Assembly (NCBI RefSeq): GCF_051622035.1
Contig: NC_135355.1
Span: 31,994,986 to 32,058,985 of the forward strand
Source of the DNA: Arctopsyche grandis
Taxonomy: Eukaryota; Arthropoda; Insecta; Trichoptera; Hydropsychidae
Direction of reading: 5' to 3'
Length of the DNA stretch: 64,000 nt
Program-made: the position numbers and the translations under genes
Shown here: one piece after another, positions 47,677 through 59,247 of the stretch
How the letters are laid out: every line of letters starts with the position of its first letter
Numbering within the stretch: position 1 is the first letter of the stretch
The notes under the pieces: generated by a model
What the model was told of the DNA's origin: nothing
What the model saw: the letters and a program-made list of their open reading frames with translations, nothing else
The model's database searches: none

Positions 47677-48152
47677 TGTAACGCGACGTTTTCCCATCGT
47701 CCCATAGGGCAACACTCGCCCTTTATTTCGAGTGGCCACCCAGGGAAAAGCTATATAGGCGCACGCGCATGTAGCGCGCGCTCTCTCACTCGCGATATCC
47801 CGTCGAAGAAAGATCTCTCCTGTGCACGTCTCCAGGGGGAGACGGGGCCCAGAGATCCATCACCATCCGTGCTGAAGAACCGCCACGAGGTCGAGTGTAG
47901 CATCACTCCCTCCCCTGAGTTCCAGCCCAACTTCCCCTGCATTCCTCACGCTGTTTCCGGAGAAACCTCAGCCGTGAGACGACGAGGAAGCTGTTATCAA
48001 CGAAGACGACTTGCAGTCAGGAACCTCCCCGACTATATACATTTATATAACTATCCCAAGGTTAGTCCATGTTTCTACATAACTCAACTCTTGGAAGAAT
48101 AACGACGTATCACGCCCTCTGCATAAAGACACGCGTAAATCCGTTCATTACA
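47677..48152 (+). mobile_element. Solo LTR in the TXNL1-USP39 interval
   Basis: Starts TGTAACGCGACG and ends GTTCATTACA, with ACAC on both sides (47673-47676 and 48153-48156). A TATATAG box lies near 47752. It is GC-richer than its surroundings. It sits inside the composite repeat 46545-48289. The 174-codon ORF at 47578-48102 crosses its left edge and is therefore not taken as a gene. Confidence 0.65.
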
Positions 48153-48425
48153 ACACTTATTTGATCACATCTTTGAACACATGTCTGGTGCCGGCAACCA
48201 ACATCTAGCCCCGCTTTTCCTGTCGAGCGTTCTCACTTTTACCGGTTCACATTTGACTAGTAATCACCGAACCTAGAGTGACACCACTGGGTATAGGTTA
48301 AGATAAAACAATTAGACTTAAGTAGTCATAATTTAATTATAAACAGATATAAATTTTTATTACATTAATCGTTGTATTTCGAGAGGCGGAATAATATGAA
48401 ATTAACAATTAACGAATTAATCCAT

Positions 48426-48495
<70 letters not shown>
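48426..48495. repeat. TA microsatellite near the USP39 5' side
   Basis: Pure TA run, about 35 units, about 320 bp before the USP39 start codon. Confidence 0.95.
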
Positions 48496-48499
<4 letters not shown>

Positions 48500-48818
48500 T
48501 TAGATTTGTACATTCATTTTTACTGCACAAATCTCGTAAAATAAGCATATGCAGAGCAATATTTGGCCAGTTTTCTGTAGGGCAATTTTCCTGTGCGACA
48601 AATTTTCGCGCGACAGGAGACCCGCCCACGCAATTTTCGTAGCAGCGGTTATCCTGGTAGCGATTCACATTTGGTATGTAACCCGTTTACTATTATTTGT
48701 AATGGAATAGAAGATGTTTGAAATGGTCGTAGTCCAAGTTGTTTAAACCCATCAGGTTGACGTTTGGTGTTGTTGTCGATGGCTTGTGCCGTTTGTCTGC
48801 GTTGATTAATTGTGCTCG

Positions 48819-50957
48819 ATGGCGAACGAGCAAAAGAATCCCCGGAAGCGGCCCGCACCCGAGTCTGTGCCTCTCCCCGCAGTCGCTCTAATCGCCGGTG
48901 CCCCATCTCTTCTCTATCTTCAAACTATCGACCTAACCTAAACTAACCTATAATTTCATACATTTTTTAGGTGTACCGAGTAAACTGCAGCGTTTGTGCC
49001 CATATCTGGATACTATCAATCGACAGTACTTAGACTTCGATTTCGAGAAATTATGCTCGGTTTCTTTAACCAGAATCAATGTTTATGCATGCTTGGTGTG
49101 TGGAAAATACTTCCAGGTCAGTTCGGTTAAATTACATACAACTGTTTTATGTATTTAAGTATATATTTCAATATTCTGTAAATTTCAGGGGCGTGGAACG
49201 AACACGCACGCGTACACACACTCCGTATCGGAGAGTCATCACGTATTTCTTAATCTACATACATTGAAATTCTATTGCCTGCCTGATAACTACGAAGTTA
49301 TAGGTGATTTCATTGAATTATTAATTTTGATATATAATTTGTTTTTTTTATTTATTTCTTCTTTTGTGTTTCAGATTCGTCACTTGATGATATCAAATAC
49401 GTATTGAATCCTACGTTTACTATTAAGCAAATAAATTCATTGGATACGGATACAAAATTGTCTCGGGCAATTGACGGCACTATGTACATGCCTGGTATTC
49501 TCGGATTGAATAATATAAAAGCCAATGATTATTGCAATGTTATTCTTCAGGTTTGTTTAAATCTGACCATGAACATGTGTAAAATTATATTGTGTTATAC
49601 ATACATATACCATTTTGTATGTGCAGTGTTTATCTCATGTTCGGCCGTTGAGAAACTATTTTCTGCGAGAGGGTAACTATGCAGCTGTTAAACGGCCTCC
49701 CGGTGATTCGCAGTTTCTTTTGGTACAAAGATTTGGTGAGTTATTGAGGAAATTATGGAATCCACGGGCATTCAAAGCTCACGTGTCTCCTCACGAAATG
49801 TTGCAAGCTGTTGTGCTGTGGTCGCATAAAAAATTTCAGTTTATTAAGCAAGGTATTACAATATTAATGTTTTATTTGAATAATAAACACTTTTTATGGA
49901 TTTGAATATAATTCTTGGGGCAAATTTCAGGTGATCCAATAGATTTTTTGTCATGGTTTTTGAATTCGTTACATCTAGCTTTGAATGGAACCAAAAATGC
50001 GAGTAGTTCAATTATATATAAATCGTTTCTTGGACAGATGAGAATATACACGAGGTAAATATATAAGGTGTTAAAAATAAATATGAAAAATATCTAAAAA
50101 AAAATTGTATGTTTATATAATTTTTTAGAAAATTGCCACCTGCTGACTTGGATGATGCTACCAAAGCAGAATTATTAAATGAAGAATATAAAGAGGTTAT
50201 CACCGAATCTCCATTTTTATATTTGACGTGTGATCTACCACCAACTCCATTATTTATTGATGAATTTCGTGAAAATATTATTCCGCAGGTTTTATTTTAT
50301 TATACATATATAATTATTATTAAAATCGAATGCATATTCATATTGTGTTAGCAAATTTATAACAAAAATAAATTTCAGGTCAACCTGTATCAATTGCTTA
50401 CAAAATTTAACGGACAAGCCGCCAAAGAATATAAAACTTACAAAGAAAATTTCTTAAAGCGATTTGAAATAACCAAACTTCCGCCATACCTTATTTTGTA
50501 TATAAAGCGATTCACTAAAAATACATTCTTTGTCGAAAAAAATCCAACGGTCATAAATTTTCCTGTTAAGTGAGTAAACATTTAAAAGAAATAGTTTCTT
50601 TGTTAATTTTTCTTTTCAAATTAATGTTTATTTTCTAGAAATATTGATTTCGGTGAATTTTTAACACCCGAAATAAAAGCTCAATATAATGGAAAGACTG
50701 TATATGATTTGGTTGGAAATATTGTTCATGATGGTTCTCCTGATAAAGGAACGTATAGAGCGCACGTTCTTCATCATCCAACCCAGCAATGGTCAGTATT
50801 GCTAAATTTTGAATATGTACATTATTGTGAATCAGTTCGATGAGTAATTAATTTTTTCAGGTATGAACTGCAAGATTTGCATGTGACGGACATATTGCCC
50901 CAAATGATCACACTCACGGAAGCTTACATACAAATTTATGAATTGAAAAGCGACTGA
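48819..50957 (+). CDS. USP39: U4/U6.U5 tri-snRNP-associated protein 2 (inactive ubiquitin-specific peptidase 39), 10 exons
   Basis: Exons are 48819-48897, 48971-49116, 49189-49303, 49375-49550, 49627-49852, 49931-50054, 50129-50288, 50379-50569, 50639-50791 and 50861-50957. Introns are 69-90 bp and phases close to give 488 aa. Residues ~36-113 hold the UBP-type zinc finger (CLVCGKYFQGRG, then HAYTHS, then HHVFLNLHTLKFYCLPD). Residues ~152-488 form a ubiquitin-peptidase fold. The catalytic cysteine position is Asp165 (KANDY) and the histidine-box position is Thr444 (GTYRAHV), the known catalytic loss of this family. Known role: nuclear spliceosome factor (yeast Sad1) that keeps the tri-snRNP assembled. 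The last nine exons are certain from conserved blocks such as RFGELLRKLWNPR and ILPQMITL. Exon 1 is less sure: it is the only ATG with the right phase, but its donor (GTGCCC) is weak and the N-terminus is short (about 26 aa before the conserved core). Confidence 0.96.
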
Positions 50958-50989
50958 TTTTCATATTAAATGTATTTTTTTTTTTAAAT

Positions 50990-50995
50990 AATAAA
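50990..50995 (+). terminator. USP39 polyadenylation signal
   Basis: A canonical AATAAA lies 33 bp after the USP39 stop codon in a T/A-rich 3' end. Nothing else between 50958 and 51100 competes as well. Very short 3' UTRs are usual for compact insect genes. Confidence 0.6.
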
Positions 50996-51576
50996 TTTAT
51001 TAAGAAATATGAAAGTTGTTATTTCATTACTATATTTACTTGACTTAATAGATTCAATGAAAGTAGTAGTAAAATAGGAATCACATTGAACCATCTGTTG
51101 GACGAACCCATTAAATTTAGAATATTATTGTGACGCTAGTCTGTTATTGCACCAATTTACATATTAGATTTAATTAATAACGAAAAAGTTGTAAAATTGC
51201 ACAATTTTTATTCTTTTGTAAACTTGAACTTCAATGATTCAATAATGTTATGATTATTGTTGCTTATTTTTAACATTAAAATTCAAATGTGCAAAGATCA
51301 ATTGGTTACTGAAATAATAATTTCAAATTTATAGCGATTTTGATTTCCTGAACAATTTGGATTTTGATTCCTGAAAGAATTCAATTTTCTGCCTTCAGAA
51401 AATTGCAGGGTAAACTCGTCAACCTCGCTCCTTAGAGCTGTTCGATTCACTTATAATGAGGAGGTTGAACACAAAAATTCATAGTATTTATTATAATTTT
51501 TTTGTATTAATATATGTATTATACTTTGTATTCCCTTTATACTTGATTATTGTGGCATTATTTTTTTTTATAAATA

Positions 51577-51935
51577 AACTAGCTAAACCCGGCATGCGTT
51601 GCAATGCCACAATAACGCGTGCAATTCCCGTTCCCGTTCCACAGACATTCAATTTTATATATAGGTATAGATATATTTGTTGACGTGGGCCATCCGCTGT
51701 GTGTTTGTGGTACTGCCCTGAATTTTCAGTACATTCGAATGCAAGGTAGGCGTGGCGCGATTATTGTCACACTCGCGGCGTGGTGCGTTGAAGGCGGGTT
51801 AACTTTACTTTCGCCTTATAAAATCGTAATTACGAATATTATTAAGAGGTTTTTTCCCGTTTTTTTCAACAATAATCTTCCCGCACATTAATACAACAAA
51901 TCCTGAAAGTTCCATCGTAATTGGTTCAGGTTCAG
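51577..51935 (+). mobile_element. RTE-like LINE/SINE 3' fragment
   Basis: Starts AACTAGCTAAACCCGGCATG and ends AAGTTCCATCGTAATTGG. The closing block is shared with 9700-9830. These are hallmarks of RTE-type 3' ends found widely in arthropods. Confidence 0.55.
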
Positions 51936-51939
51936 ACCA

Positions 51940-52050
51940 TAGATGTCAGATATTGCTTAGATTTACATGTATCTATCCAATAATTAGGTGGACCAGGAAG
52001 GCGCATTTGGGGTTTACCTGTATATATGTATGTAAATATAAATAAATTAC
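51940..52050 (+). mobile_element. SINE 3' end fragment
   Basis: CCAGGAAGGCGCATTTGGGG and TTTACCTG followed by an AT tail that meets the LINE fragment 52055-52625 tail to tail. Confidence 0.5.
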
Positions 52051-52054
52051 ATCA

Positions 52055-52625
52055 TCTTCCACAGAGGTATCCATTAACACCCTTCAGGAAAGCACCAATG
52101 TTATAAGCACCTTCAGGAAGGGCATTATAGATTTGAACACCTCCGTGGAAAACATCTGCAGTTCTTGCTTTCTTAATTATTCTTTCTAGTTTTATGATTA
52201 CGCATATCTCTATTCCTAATATGGAGGATGAACGAATGAGACGACTGGCATGTTAATGCACGTGTTTATTATATGACAGCTAAAGGCAGAGTCAGTAGTG
52301 GCTCTCCGAACCCAGCCGAGTTGGTTCCCACTCGCAGGAAGGCAACCAAACTCGACCATGTCGTATAAGCGAGCCGCCACACTAACTATGTAATTATTAA
52401 AGTATCTAGGTAATGGATTCTTATCTAGCTTATATACAGATTTTTTAGTGCTTAATTTAAGACTATTTATAATATCCAACCATTTCAATTCTTCTAACAT
52501 TCTTGCGTTTCCTCACATTCAAAATTGCACGCATTGCCCTATTTTATACTTTCTGCAGTGTGTTAATGCTCAATCCACTAAATAGATTGAGCACTGTAGC
52601 GCAATATACAATATGAGGCCGTACA
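52055..52625 (-). pseudogene. LINE reverse transcriptase C-terminal fragment, copy 2
   Basis: Minus-strand reading gives RAMRAILNVRKRK, then MLEELKWLDIINSLKLSTKK and, after an insertion that adds LYDMVEFGCLPASG, ARTADVFHGGVQIYNALPEG. It is 5'-truncated at about 52625 next to a TA array (52631-52687). The stop codon lies at about 52060 and an AT-rich tail follows. Confidence 0.75.
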
Positions 52626-52629
52626 ATAC

Positions 52630-52630
<1 letters not shown>

Positions 52631-52687
<57 letters not shown>
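52631..52687. repeat. TA microsatellite
   Basis: Pure TA run next to the truncated 5' edge of the LINE fragment. Confidence 0.95.
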
Positions 52688-52689
<2 letters not shown>

Positions 52690-52879
52690 TTATTACTTTT
52701 TATATTTATATTTAAATTTCTTAACCTACAAAGTACACCAACTTTTGTGCCATTTTTTAATAATATAATCTGCTATATATGTATATAATAGTTGCTGTAA
52801 AAAAATAGTCTGTTTTTTTTATTATTTCATCCAATCTCTTAGACGGACAAAGAGAGTATTGGTACAATAGCTCATTCAA

Positions 52880-53148
52880 AGTGAGAGAGGGTTGTCATGG
52901 GGAGTTTGGGGAGATTGGGGGAGCTGGCTGTGCAGGGTGGAGAGTCGGCGACGGCGAGTGTCGGTCGGGTCGGGTCGCATCGGCTGCCGCCGCCGCGCCG
53001 GTTCGATATTCGAATGCGCGGGACGACTCGAGCTGCGCTGCGCCCGCCTCCGACATCACGCACTCGCCTCTCGTCTCTCGCATATCGTTTCCACTTCCAC
53101 TTCCGATTCGCGATCCCACTGTCATCCGATGACGACATATTAATTCAC
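52880..53148 (+). promoter_or_regulatory. CpG-rich block, probable promoter and non-coding first exon of a gene extending to the right
   Basis: About 270 bp of GC- and CpG-rich sequence stands alone in AT-rich DNA. It is open in several frames on both strands, which reflects composition rather than coding. It ends in a good splice donor, CAC|GTGAGT at 53149, followed by ordinary intron-like DNA. I infer a transcription start region and 5' UTR exon on the plus strand; the matching coding exons would lie beyond the window. No TATA box is evident. It could instead be an enhancer or a short exon of another gene. Confidence 0.4.
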
Positions 53149-54700
53149 GTGAGTGTCCTCCACTTTAAATCTCCGGACAGATTCGCGCGAGTGTAACGCA
53201 TGTGCGTGTATATGTGTGTGTGTAAGACAGTTTGTATCATAGTAAAAAATCGCACCCCCGCAGATCTGCATTCGATAATCGCCCGTAGGCAGTGCGGCAC
53301 AGGTGCCAAATTCGGTCGCGCTCCCGATAATCTGACAATTAAAGGAAAATTTATATTTACGCGAGTGTGCGTGCGTTCCGATTTATTTGAATTCTCGCTC
53401 GCGATTGGTCACTTTTGTTTTTCCGGCTATAAATTTCGCCTTTGATTTATTGTTAATTCTGTTCTATATTTTTTTGATCTGGTATTAGAATAATATTATT
53501 GTTATGTGTGTAATTTCGGCGAAATTTATGTGTGCAAACTTGACTTTAATAGCGTTCCGCTTTACAGCTGAAAAATCGATGGTTTGATCTGAAACCGTTA
53601 ATTTTCGTTTCATTTCCGAACTGTCTATTTATGTTTGGCGATTTTTGTGCAAAAAATCCATTTCGCTCGACGGAAAGTCCATTAAAATGCTTAATTTAAT
53701 TTAAATCAGACAATTTTTAAGCATAGCGAAGATTCGAAAAAATTAAAAATTTTTTTTTTTGATACAGCAAACTTTTATTAATTACAACCTTATTTAAAAT
53801 TGATTATATTTATAATAAATGGAACACATTATGAAATTTTCAGTCAAATTAAACGGCAACAAGTGGTGATTTACTCTTGAAAATTTTTGATTTTGTCTTT
53901 TGAATTTTAACCGATTTGGTTTCATAAATGATCATTATTGATTCCATTTTAGATATTTTGAAAATCGCATCCAAATCGGCATACCGGAAGTGCCGATTTT
54001 CTTAAGTTCGTTGCCAAAATTTTAGATAATATGAAGATAAAATTTGCGTGATGTTTCAAATCGTACGTTATAAAGCTAAATCATACAATTTATGCAGTTA
54101 ACACTTAACATTCCGACAATATATTTTTTCTTGTATACATTCCTCCACTACTGCTGCTAATATTTTCGAAATTTATTTTACGAAACGATTCGTTTACAAT
54201 ATTATGATGGAACGACGTTGTAAACTCACGCCGAAGTGAGTCTATATTTGCTCTGAAACGTATACAAATATTACGCACACTGCAATTTTCGCACATTTCG
54301 ACCTATGTGTAGTCTATGTCCGTTAGAAACATTCTAATCGAAAACATTCGGACAACAGTCGTTCCGATAAATGGCGAAATTGTGTTTTCTCTAAAGGAGA
54401 TGTGTCACTATTCGTGGCGTAAGTGAAACCTTCGAAATGCAACGTGAACACAATTAGAGTGGGGTATCGTAATCCGATATACAATATGTACAATGTACAC
54501 AGACAGATGGGTGGACAGACACGCATCATACATACAAATCGTTCGTAATATATAAACAATGATAGCTTTCGATATGTGTGTCATAATACGTATATGTCGT
54601 CCTTTGGTTGACAAATTGCACAATCAATTCGAGGAATTTTGTAACTCCGCATCGTCCTAAACCTCGATTGGCGAAGTCGATTCCGAAAAAAAATCACAGA
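53149..54700. other. No coding exon seen; possible intron after the CpG block
   Basis: Starts with the GTGAGT donor. CpG remains moderate to about 53450 and then falls. No exon-like conserved frame. Confidence 0.4.
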
Positions 54701-54714
54701 AAACCTTGTGAATA

Positions 54715-55050
54715 CATCATCATCATCTACAGCCATTCACCATCACAATTGCTGGATGTAGGCCTCTCTTACACGCTTCCATTCGTCTTCGTTTTGAGCA
54801 AGTATCATTAATTTAATCCATCCCTCTCCCCTGTGGCTTTCCTTTCACCCTTTTAAATTCTTTCGGGTACCATTCGAGCAGCTATTTTGTCCATATAAAT
54901 CTCTTTACTCTATCCACTATATCAACTACCCTTGTCATACCTACGTATTTTTTTCTATCTCTTTTCGTTATGCCGAGCATACAGCGTTCTATACTTATTT
55001 AAGTGCATTCTTTCAATATCCAAGTTTCGCATCCATTTCGGAGCACATTG
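54715..55050 (-). pseudogene. LINE 3' coding fragment (RVK...EWYP...GRP motif)
   Basis: The minus strand shows MTRVVDIVDRVKRFIW, LLEWYPKEFKRVKGKP and, at the end, RMEACKRG, the C-terminal signature of an endonuclease-RT LINE. The 3' end is a run of GATGATGAT. The same fragment is repeated at 55655-55960 and 13700-14210, all on the minus strand. Confidence 0.65.
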
Positions 55051-55175
55051 CTTGACGATATTTTACTTCAGGCAAAGTGGAATTTTATTTATTTATACTA
55101 GGGAAAGGCGGCCCAATTTTATACATTTTTTCCCAAGATGCAGTTATCTAGTTACCCCTAAACGACATTTATGGT

Positions 55176-55425
55176 TCGACATAGTGGGTAGGATAGTTTT
55201 CGCCAATTGGACGAGGAACCGTTTCAACGGTGAAATCAGATAAATTGGTAAAATCTGATAGTAAACGATCGACTTGGAGTCGCAAATATCCAAATTTGAC
55301 CAGCAGAACTATAGATGATACTCGGAATAAATTCTTGTCAATCAAGGTCGATCCACGGGATCGAACCCGGCAACTTCTCGGTGGTTGGCATTAACGCAAC
55401 TACCAAGCTATGCTGCCGGCTAATT
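55176..55425 (-). mobile_element. SINE, first family, inverted
   Basis: Minus-strand head GCTTGGTAGTTGCG and CGGGTTCGATCCC at the right end; body CAGATTTTACCAATTTATC. The 3' end is cut. Confidence 0.65.
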
Positions 55426-55654
55426 TTGGACTTGAAAATCGCTTTCATTCGTCCAAATTCTCACCATCTTAATTTCATACATCTCATTGTTTGTGATTAT
55501 TTACAGTCTGTAATTTGGCTTACATAACATTCTACCGGGTTTGTATCTGTTATGATGCCCATTTACTTAAAATTTTCTTGCATATGTGGTCTGTTCATCG
55601 ATCTGATCTGCCGATCTACAGAAATGTATACATCCTAGTATTTTTTTGCATTAT

Positions 55655-55960
55655 ATTTTAGCCATTCGCCATCCACTGCTGCGACACGCTTACATTCGTT
55701 TCTGTTTTGAGAAACTCTCATCCATCTCATCCCTCACAATTTTCCGATTTCATCCATCCATCTCCCCCGTGGCCTTCCTTGCACCTTTTTACATTTTCTC
55801 GAGTACCATTCGAACACTTCTTTCATCCGTTCTTCTATGTATTGCCATTTCAGTTTCTTCACTCTTTCTAATATATTGACTACCCTTGTCAACCACGTAT
55901 TCGTTATGAATTGCATACAGCGTTTCATACTTTGAGTGTACTGGATCTTATGCAGCATAT
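55655..55960 (-). pseudogene. LINE 3' coding fragment, second copy
   Basis: Reads KKLKWQYIEERMKEVFEWYS and KVQGRPRGRWMDEIGKL, the best preserved of the three copies. No start or upstream domains; truncated at 55960. Confidence 0.7.
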
Positions 55961-55969
55961 TTAGACAAA

Positions 55970-56800
55970 AATGTCTGCTTGACTCCAGTTTCGAACAAAA
56001 GTCTACCGTTCAAATGGCATTAAAAATCGATTGATTCAAAAATTGACATTTGCCTTCTTTGAACACTGTGTGCTTGCCTTGAAATTCAATTTTTTAAAAA
56101 TCAATTCCTGCTTCGATTTGACATTGAATTCCAAATTCAACAACATTCAACCTTATTTCGTCAACGGTTTCGGACTACTGATCGTTATTAATTTGATAAA
56201 AACCGTAATTAATCGGCACGACCTTGCGTGCTTCTCGTTGATGTTTCGGCTTTAGTTCGTATTTTAGTTTAGTTCAGAGTCTGAAGAGTTTCAAACAAAT
56301 TGGAAATTTCACATTTAAGGTACCTTATGTTTGAATAATGGATCGCGACAAAATATCAACGGGGACGACGAAACATTGACTGGGAAATGTCGATGCCCTC
56401 CGATTTAACGACAATGTGAGACGGCTGGAAGGAGCTGATGATGGAGTCGGGATAGTCGTCGTCTCCACACCGAGATGGGGTGTGGACAGAGTAAGATCAA
56501 CCTTTACCCGAGAAGGAATAAGAGCAGCGGGAAAGGACAGAACGGCAAAAAATCCGGTGAGATTTTTACTTTTCTTTTTATTCATTGTTTAAAATTAGCT
56601 CTAAGCAGCCAATCGTTGAACAGAATGCATTTGCATTGCCTTTAAAAAAATATGCATCAACCTTTCTTTAGATAGATTTAGAAATTTCAAAATATAGTAC
56701 TTATTATAGCATAGCATTATATACTTTGCAAACATTATACTTTTCAAACAATGTTTGCAAACAAATCAAACAATGTTTACAAGAATCTTACTCTAATTAT
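55970..56800. other. No gene recognised; one unusual open stretch
   Basis: 56412-56575 is GC-richer and open on the plus strand (NDNVRRLEGADDGVGIVVVS), ending at a possible GTGAGA donor. I do not recognise it. It could be a small exon or a LINE scrap. Confidence 0.3.
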
Positions 56801-56807
56801 ATCGCGC

Positions 56808-57205
56808 ATCACAGCGTAGTTCACTGAATGTTTACCAGTTATATTTTGGGTTTAAATCCTAACCGGAATTGAAAAACATGTTCGATTTTCTCGATGATTA
56901 CGAGTGCGTCCTACGTACATATGTAGCTGGCAAGATCTGGATGGTTATTAAATCTAGATCGGCCCTCTTTTGTTAGAGTATGAATTAATTGTTATGACTA
57001 GTCACCGGAGCCTGAGGGGGCCGTGTATTGTTCAAAGGTTGTAAATGCATTGTTAAAGGTTTGCCGAACAATGGATAGCACTGTGACTATCCTACCTCTA
57101 GTTATGACGGTTCCTAAAAATTCGGCATCCTCTCCCTCTTTCGCAAATTCACCTAGTTCGATTTTGTTGATTGTTGCTAGCATACACATGCTTGCAGTTT
57201 GTAGT
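56808..57205 (+). mobile_element. SINE second subfamily, split by the TAG-ended MITE
   Basis: Head CACAGCGTAGTTCACTG and GGGTTTAAATCC, body CTCTTTTGTTAGAGTATG. Resumes at 57109 with GGTTCCTAAAAATTCGGC after the MITE. Confidence 0.6.
56999..57100 (-). mobile_element. TAG-ended MITE, copy 4, inserted in a SINE
   Basis: Inverted copy of the family: starts TAGTCACCGGAGCC and ends with the complement of TAGAGGTAGGATAGTCACAG. The duplication GTTATGAC is exact on both sides (56991-56998 and 57101-57108). It splits a SINE whose uninterrupted version can be compared at 59090-59220. Confidence 0.85.
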
Positions 57206-57625
57206 TATTATTGGTACACCTATGTATGTATGTTGTATAGTGTATTTTTTAATACATATATACATACATACTATAACATTCGGGTGTCTTTTTATGCGAT
57301 TGATGCGTTTCACGGAATACCGCATAAAAATAATTTCTAAGAAAAAGTTGGGATGCTTTCCAATGTGATGGTCATTAAAGTTTGGAAAGAAGGGGGATAT
57401 CGCTCAAGAATGCTCAATCTTGCTTGGTTTGAGTCGCATTGTATTGGCCGCGGCATGAGTTGGGCCGCGGCCCAAAACAAGGCCGGTTGGGCTTACCTTT
57501 CACCTTACTAGACACCGACACGGACATATGACAACGTCGCGTTGTGGCAAAACTCGTGAAACACCGGATTTACCACGTAGCGAATGTAAATAATTAAAAC
57601 CACGGTGCAACGTTATGGTAATAAC

Positions 57626-57797
57626 CAAAGATCGGCGTCAGATGGATGCTTTTCACACAAAAATGGCTCACTATTGCCAATATCTTTTTTAATCTCTTAA
57701 AATCTTTTAAAAATCATGCTTTTTTAATCTCTCGATTTTAATACGAATGGAGCGATCTATTATTATTTAAAAAGTATCCATTGAACGCCGATCTTTG
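57626..57797. mobile_element. hAT-type MITE, ATCGGCG family, second copy
   Basis: Ends CAAAGATCGGCG are exact inverted copies. Flanks GTAATAAC and GTAATAAT match 7 of 8. Length 172 bp. Same family as 14561-14708. Confidence 0.7.
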
Positions 57798-57833
57798 GTA
57801 ATAATGTCCGAAATTATAGCGTAGTGTTGACTT

Positions 57834-57960
57834 AAGGTTTTTTTTATATTATCCAGCATTAGACGACAACACTTCGGCACAACACTGTATGGAAAATACT
57901 ACTTCTATTTAAACTATACAGCACCGTCCGTTTTCGGCATGTTTACAGTTAGTCATAGTG
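57834..57960 (+). mobile_element. TTATCC-type MITE, copy 5, fragment
   Basis: Only the left end (TATATTATCCAGCAT to CCGTTTTCGGCATG) remains, then it runs into CAGTTAGTCATAGTG, a segment also found beside the hAT element at 61420. Confidence 0.5.
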
Positions 57961-57977
57961 TTGATTGAGGTCAACTT

Positions 57978-58132
57978 ATGTACATGGACAGAAATCGGCG
58001 TTGGACGGATGCTTTCAAAATAACAATGGGCCGCTCTATTAGTGTTCAAAGCAAGAGAGCAAAAAAGAATGGTTTTTCTAAGAAATTGACAATAGTGAAC
58101 CACTTTTTTTGTGAATCTCCAACGCCGATCTT
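57978..58132. mobile_element. ATCGGCG-family MITE, third copy
   Basis: Begins CAGAAATCGGCGTTGGA and ends with the complement of CAAAGATCGGCGTTGGA; the core carries the family's GACAATAGTGAACCA motif. A clean duplication is not visible. A degraded relative with the same core lies at about 58735-58890, and partial cores at 25650-25710 and 32320-32375. Confidence 0.55.
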
Positions 58133-59064
58133 TGGTCATGTTCATGGCATATAAATATAGAAAAGGAGTCGAGTTCTATCAAAAACTTTTTTATAATACT
58201 TATATATGATGTCAAATAGAAGCAAATCTATTTCTTTATACTTAAGGACTTTCAATTAAACTTTACTGGTCACCAGCTAAGAGCCCACAATGTTCATAGA
58301 TATATAATATATGTATGTAATATAGATACATATTTATATCATACGTTCGATTAAATCGAGCTTAACGTTCTTTTTGAAAGCTCCCCGACCTTAGTGTGGA
58401 AGGTGCGATCTATGTAGTATCCAGCCAGCACTGTGTTAACATCTGAATGGAATTGCTTTGAATGGATGGCGGCAAGTTATAAAAATGGGTGAAAAGACTT
58501 CCTGTAATTGGTCATTAAGTCTTCTAAAATCAGGGGGAGCCATTCAAGTGGCACAAAAGAATACACGCGGGCTTTAGCTAACGTATACATACATACATAT
58601 ATTTTATACGAATGTCGGTTTCTTTTTATCACAGCTGAAGTTTCCTTCTCGGTTGGTTCACACGCATTTCGAGTCCCAGATAAAGTCATCTAATGTTAGC
58701 TAATTTTTTTATTCGCATTATGAAGTTTGAATAAAAAATCGATTCGACCATAAAAGTATCTAATAAAAAATGGTTCACTATTGTCGATTTTTTAGAAAAA
58801 CCATGCTTTTATGCTCTCTTCCTTTGAACACTAATGAAGCGGTCTATTGTTATTTGAAAAGCATCCGCGCAAAGCCGACCTCTGGTTATATCGCACAGCT
58901 ACTTATGACGTAAGTTGACATGCCTTTTTGTTTGCTGTTTTTTTTTTAACATTGCAATTTGCTTATTTTTATAAAAAGCAATCACAAGCGGTTAATTTTA
59001 ATGCATTTTTATATCAAATTAATGTATTTGTCTTTGCAATTAAAATCGCTGCACTAAGCCCTAT

Positions 59065-59247
59065 CGTTAAAATCTGGATGGTTATAAAATACAGATCGAT
59101 GGTCTCCTGTTAGAGTTGGCCAATTTATCTAACTCAGTTGTGACGGTTCCGAATAAAATCGGCATCTCCTCCTTTTATTGCAAGCTCGACTAGATCAAAC
59201 CTGTTGATTGTTGCAACCGTACATATGCTTGCCGTTTTGCTTGCCAT
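59065..59247 (+). mobile_element. SINE second subfamily, fragment
   Basis: ATCTGGATGGTTATAAAAT to CTTGCCGTTTTGCTTGCC; no head. Cut by the TTATCC-type MITE at 59248. Confidence 0.5.

Larger units (their letters stand above)
46545..48289. mobile_element. Composite inverted-repeat element with subterminal GGTCAC repeats
   Basis: The outer ends are CAGTGGTGTCAC and its complement. Further in, about 70-130 bp are inverted between 46955-47050 and 48165-48250 (both contain CTCGACAGGAAAA and ATGTTGGTTGCC). The left subterminal part is full of AACTGGTCACACCCTAAAA copies. A clean target duplication is missing. The centre (47100-47400) has a TATATAAAG box, an AATAAA and a spliced-looking or LTR-like promoter arrangement that I cannot assign. 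Confidence 0.5.

Noticed and set aside
47578..48102. 174-codon ORF, the longest in the window
   Set aside because: It crosses the left edge of a solo LTR with its target duplication, has no family-like motif, and sits in repeat DNA.
52872..53196. Five overlapping ORFs on both strands in the CpG-rich block
   Set aside because: Low stop frequency follows from GC content; none has a recognisable motif, and the block is better read as promoter/5' UTR.
57630..58140. Two adjacent inverted repeats as a CRISPR-like pattern
   Set aside because: They are MITEs with terminal repeats, not regular short repeats with unique spacers, and the genome is eukaryotic.
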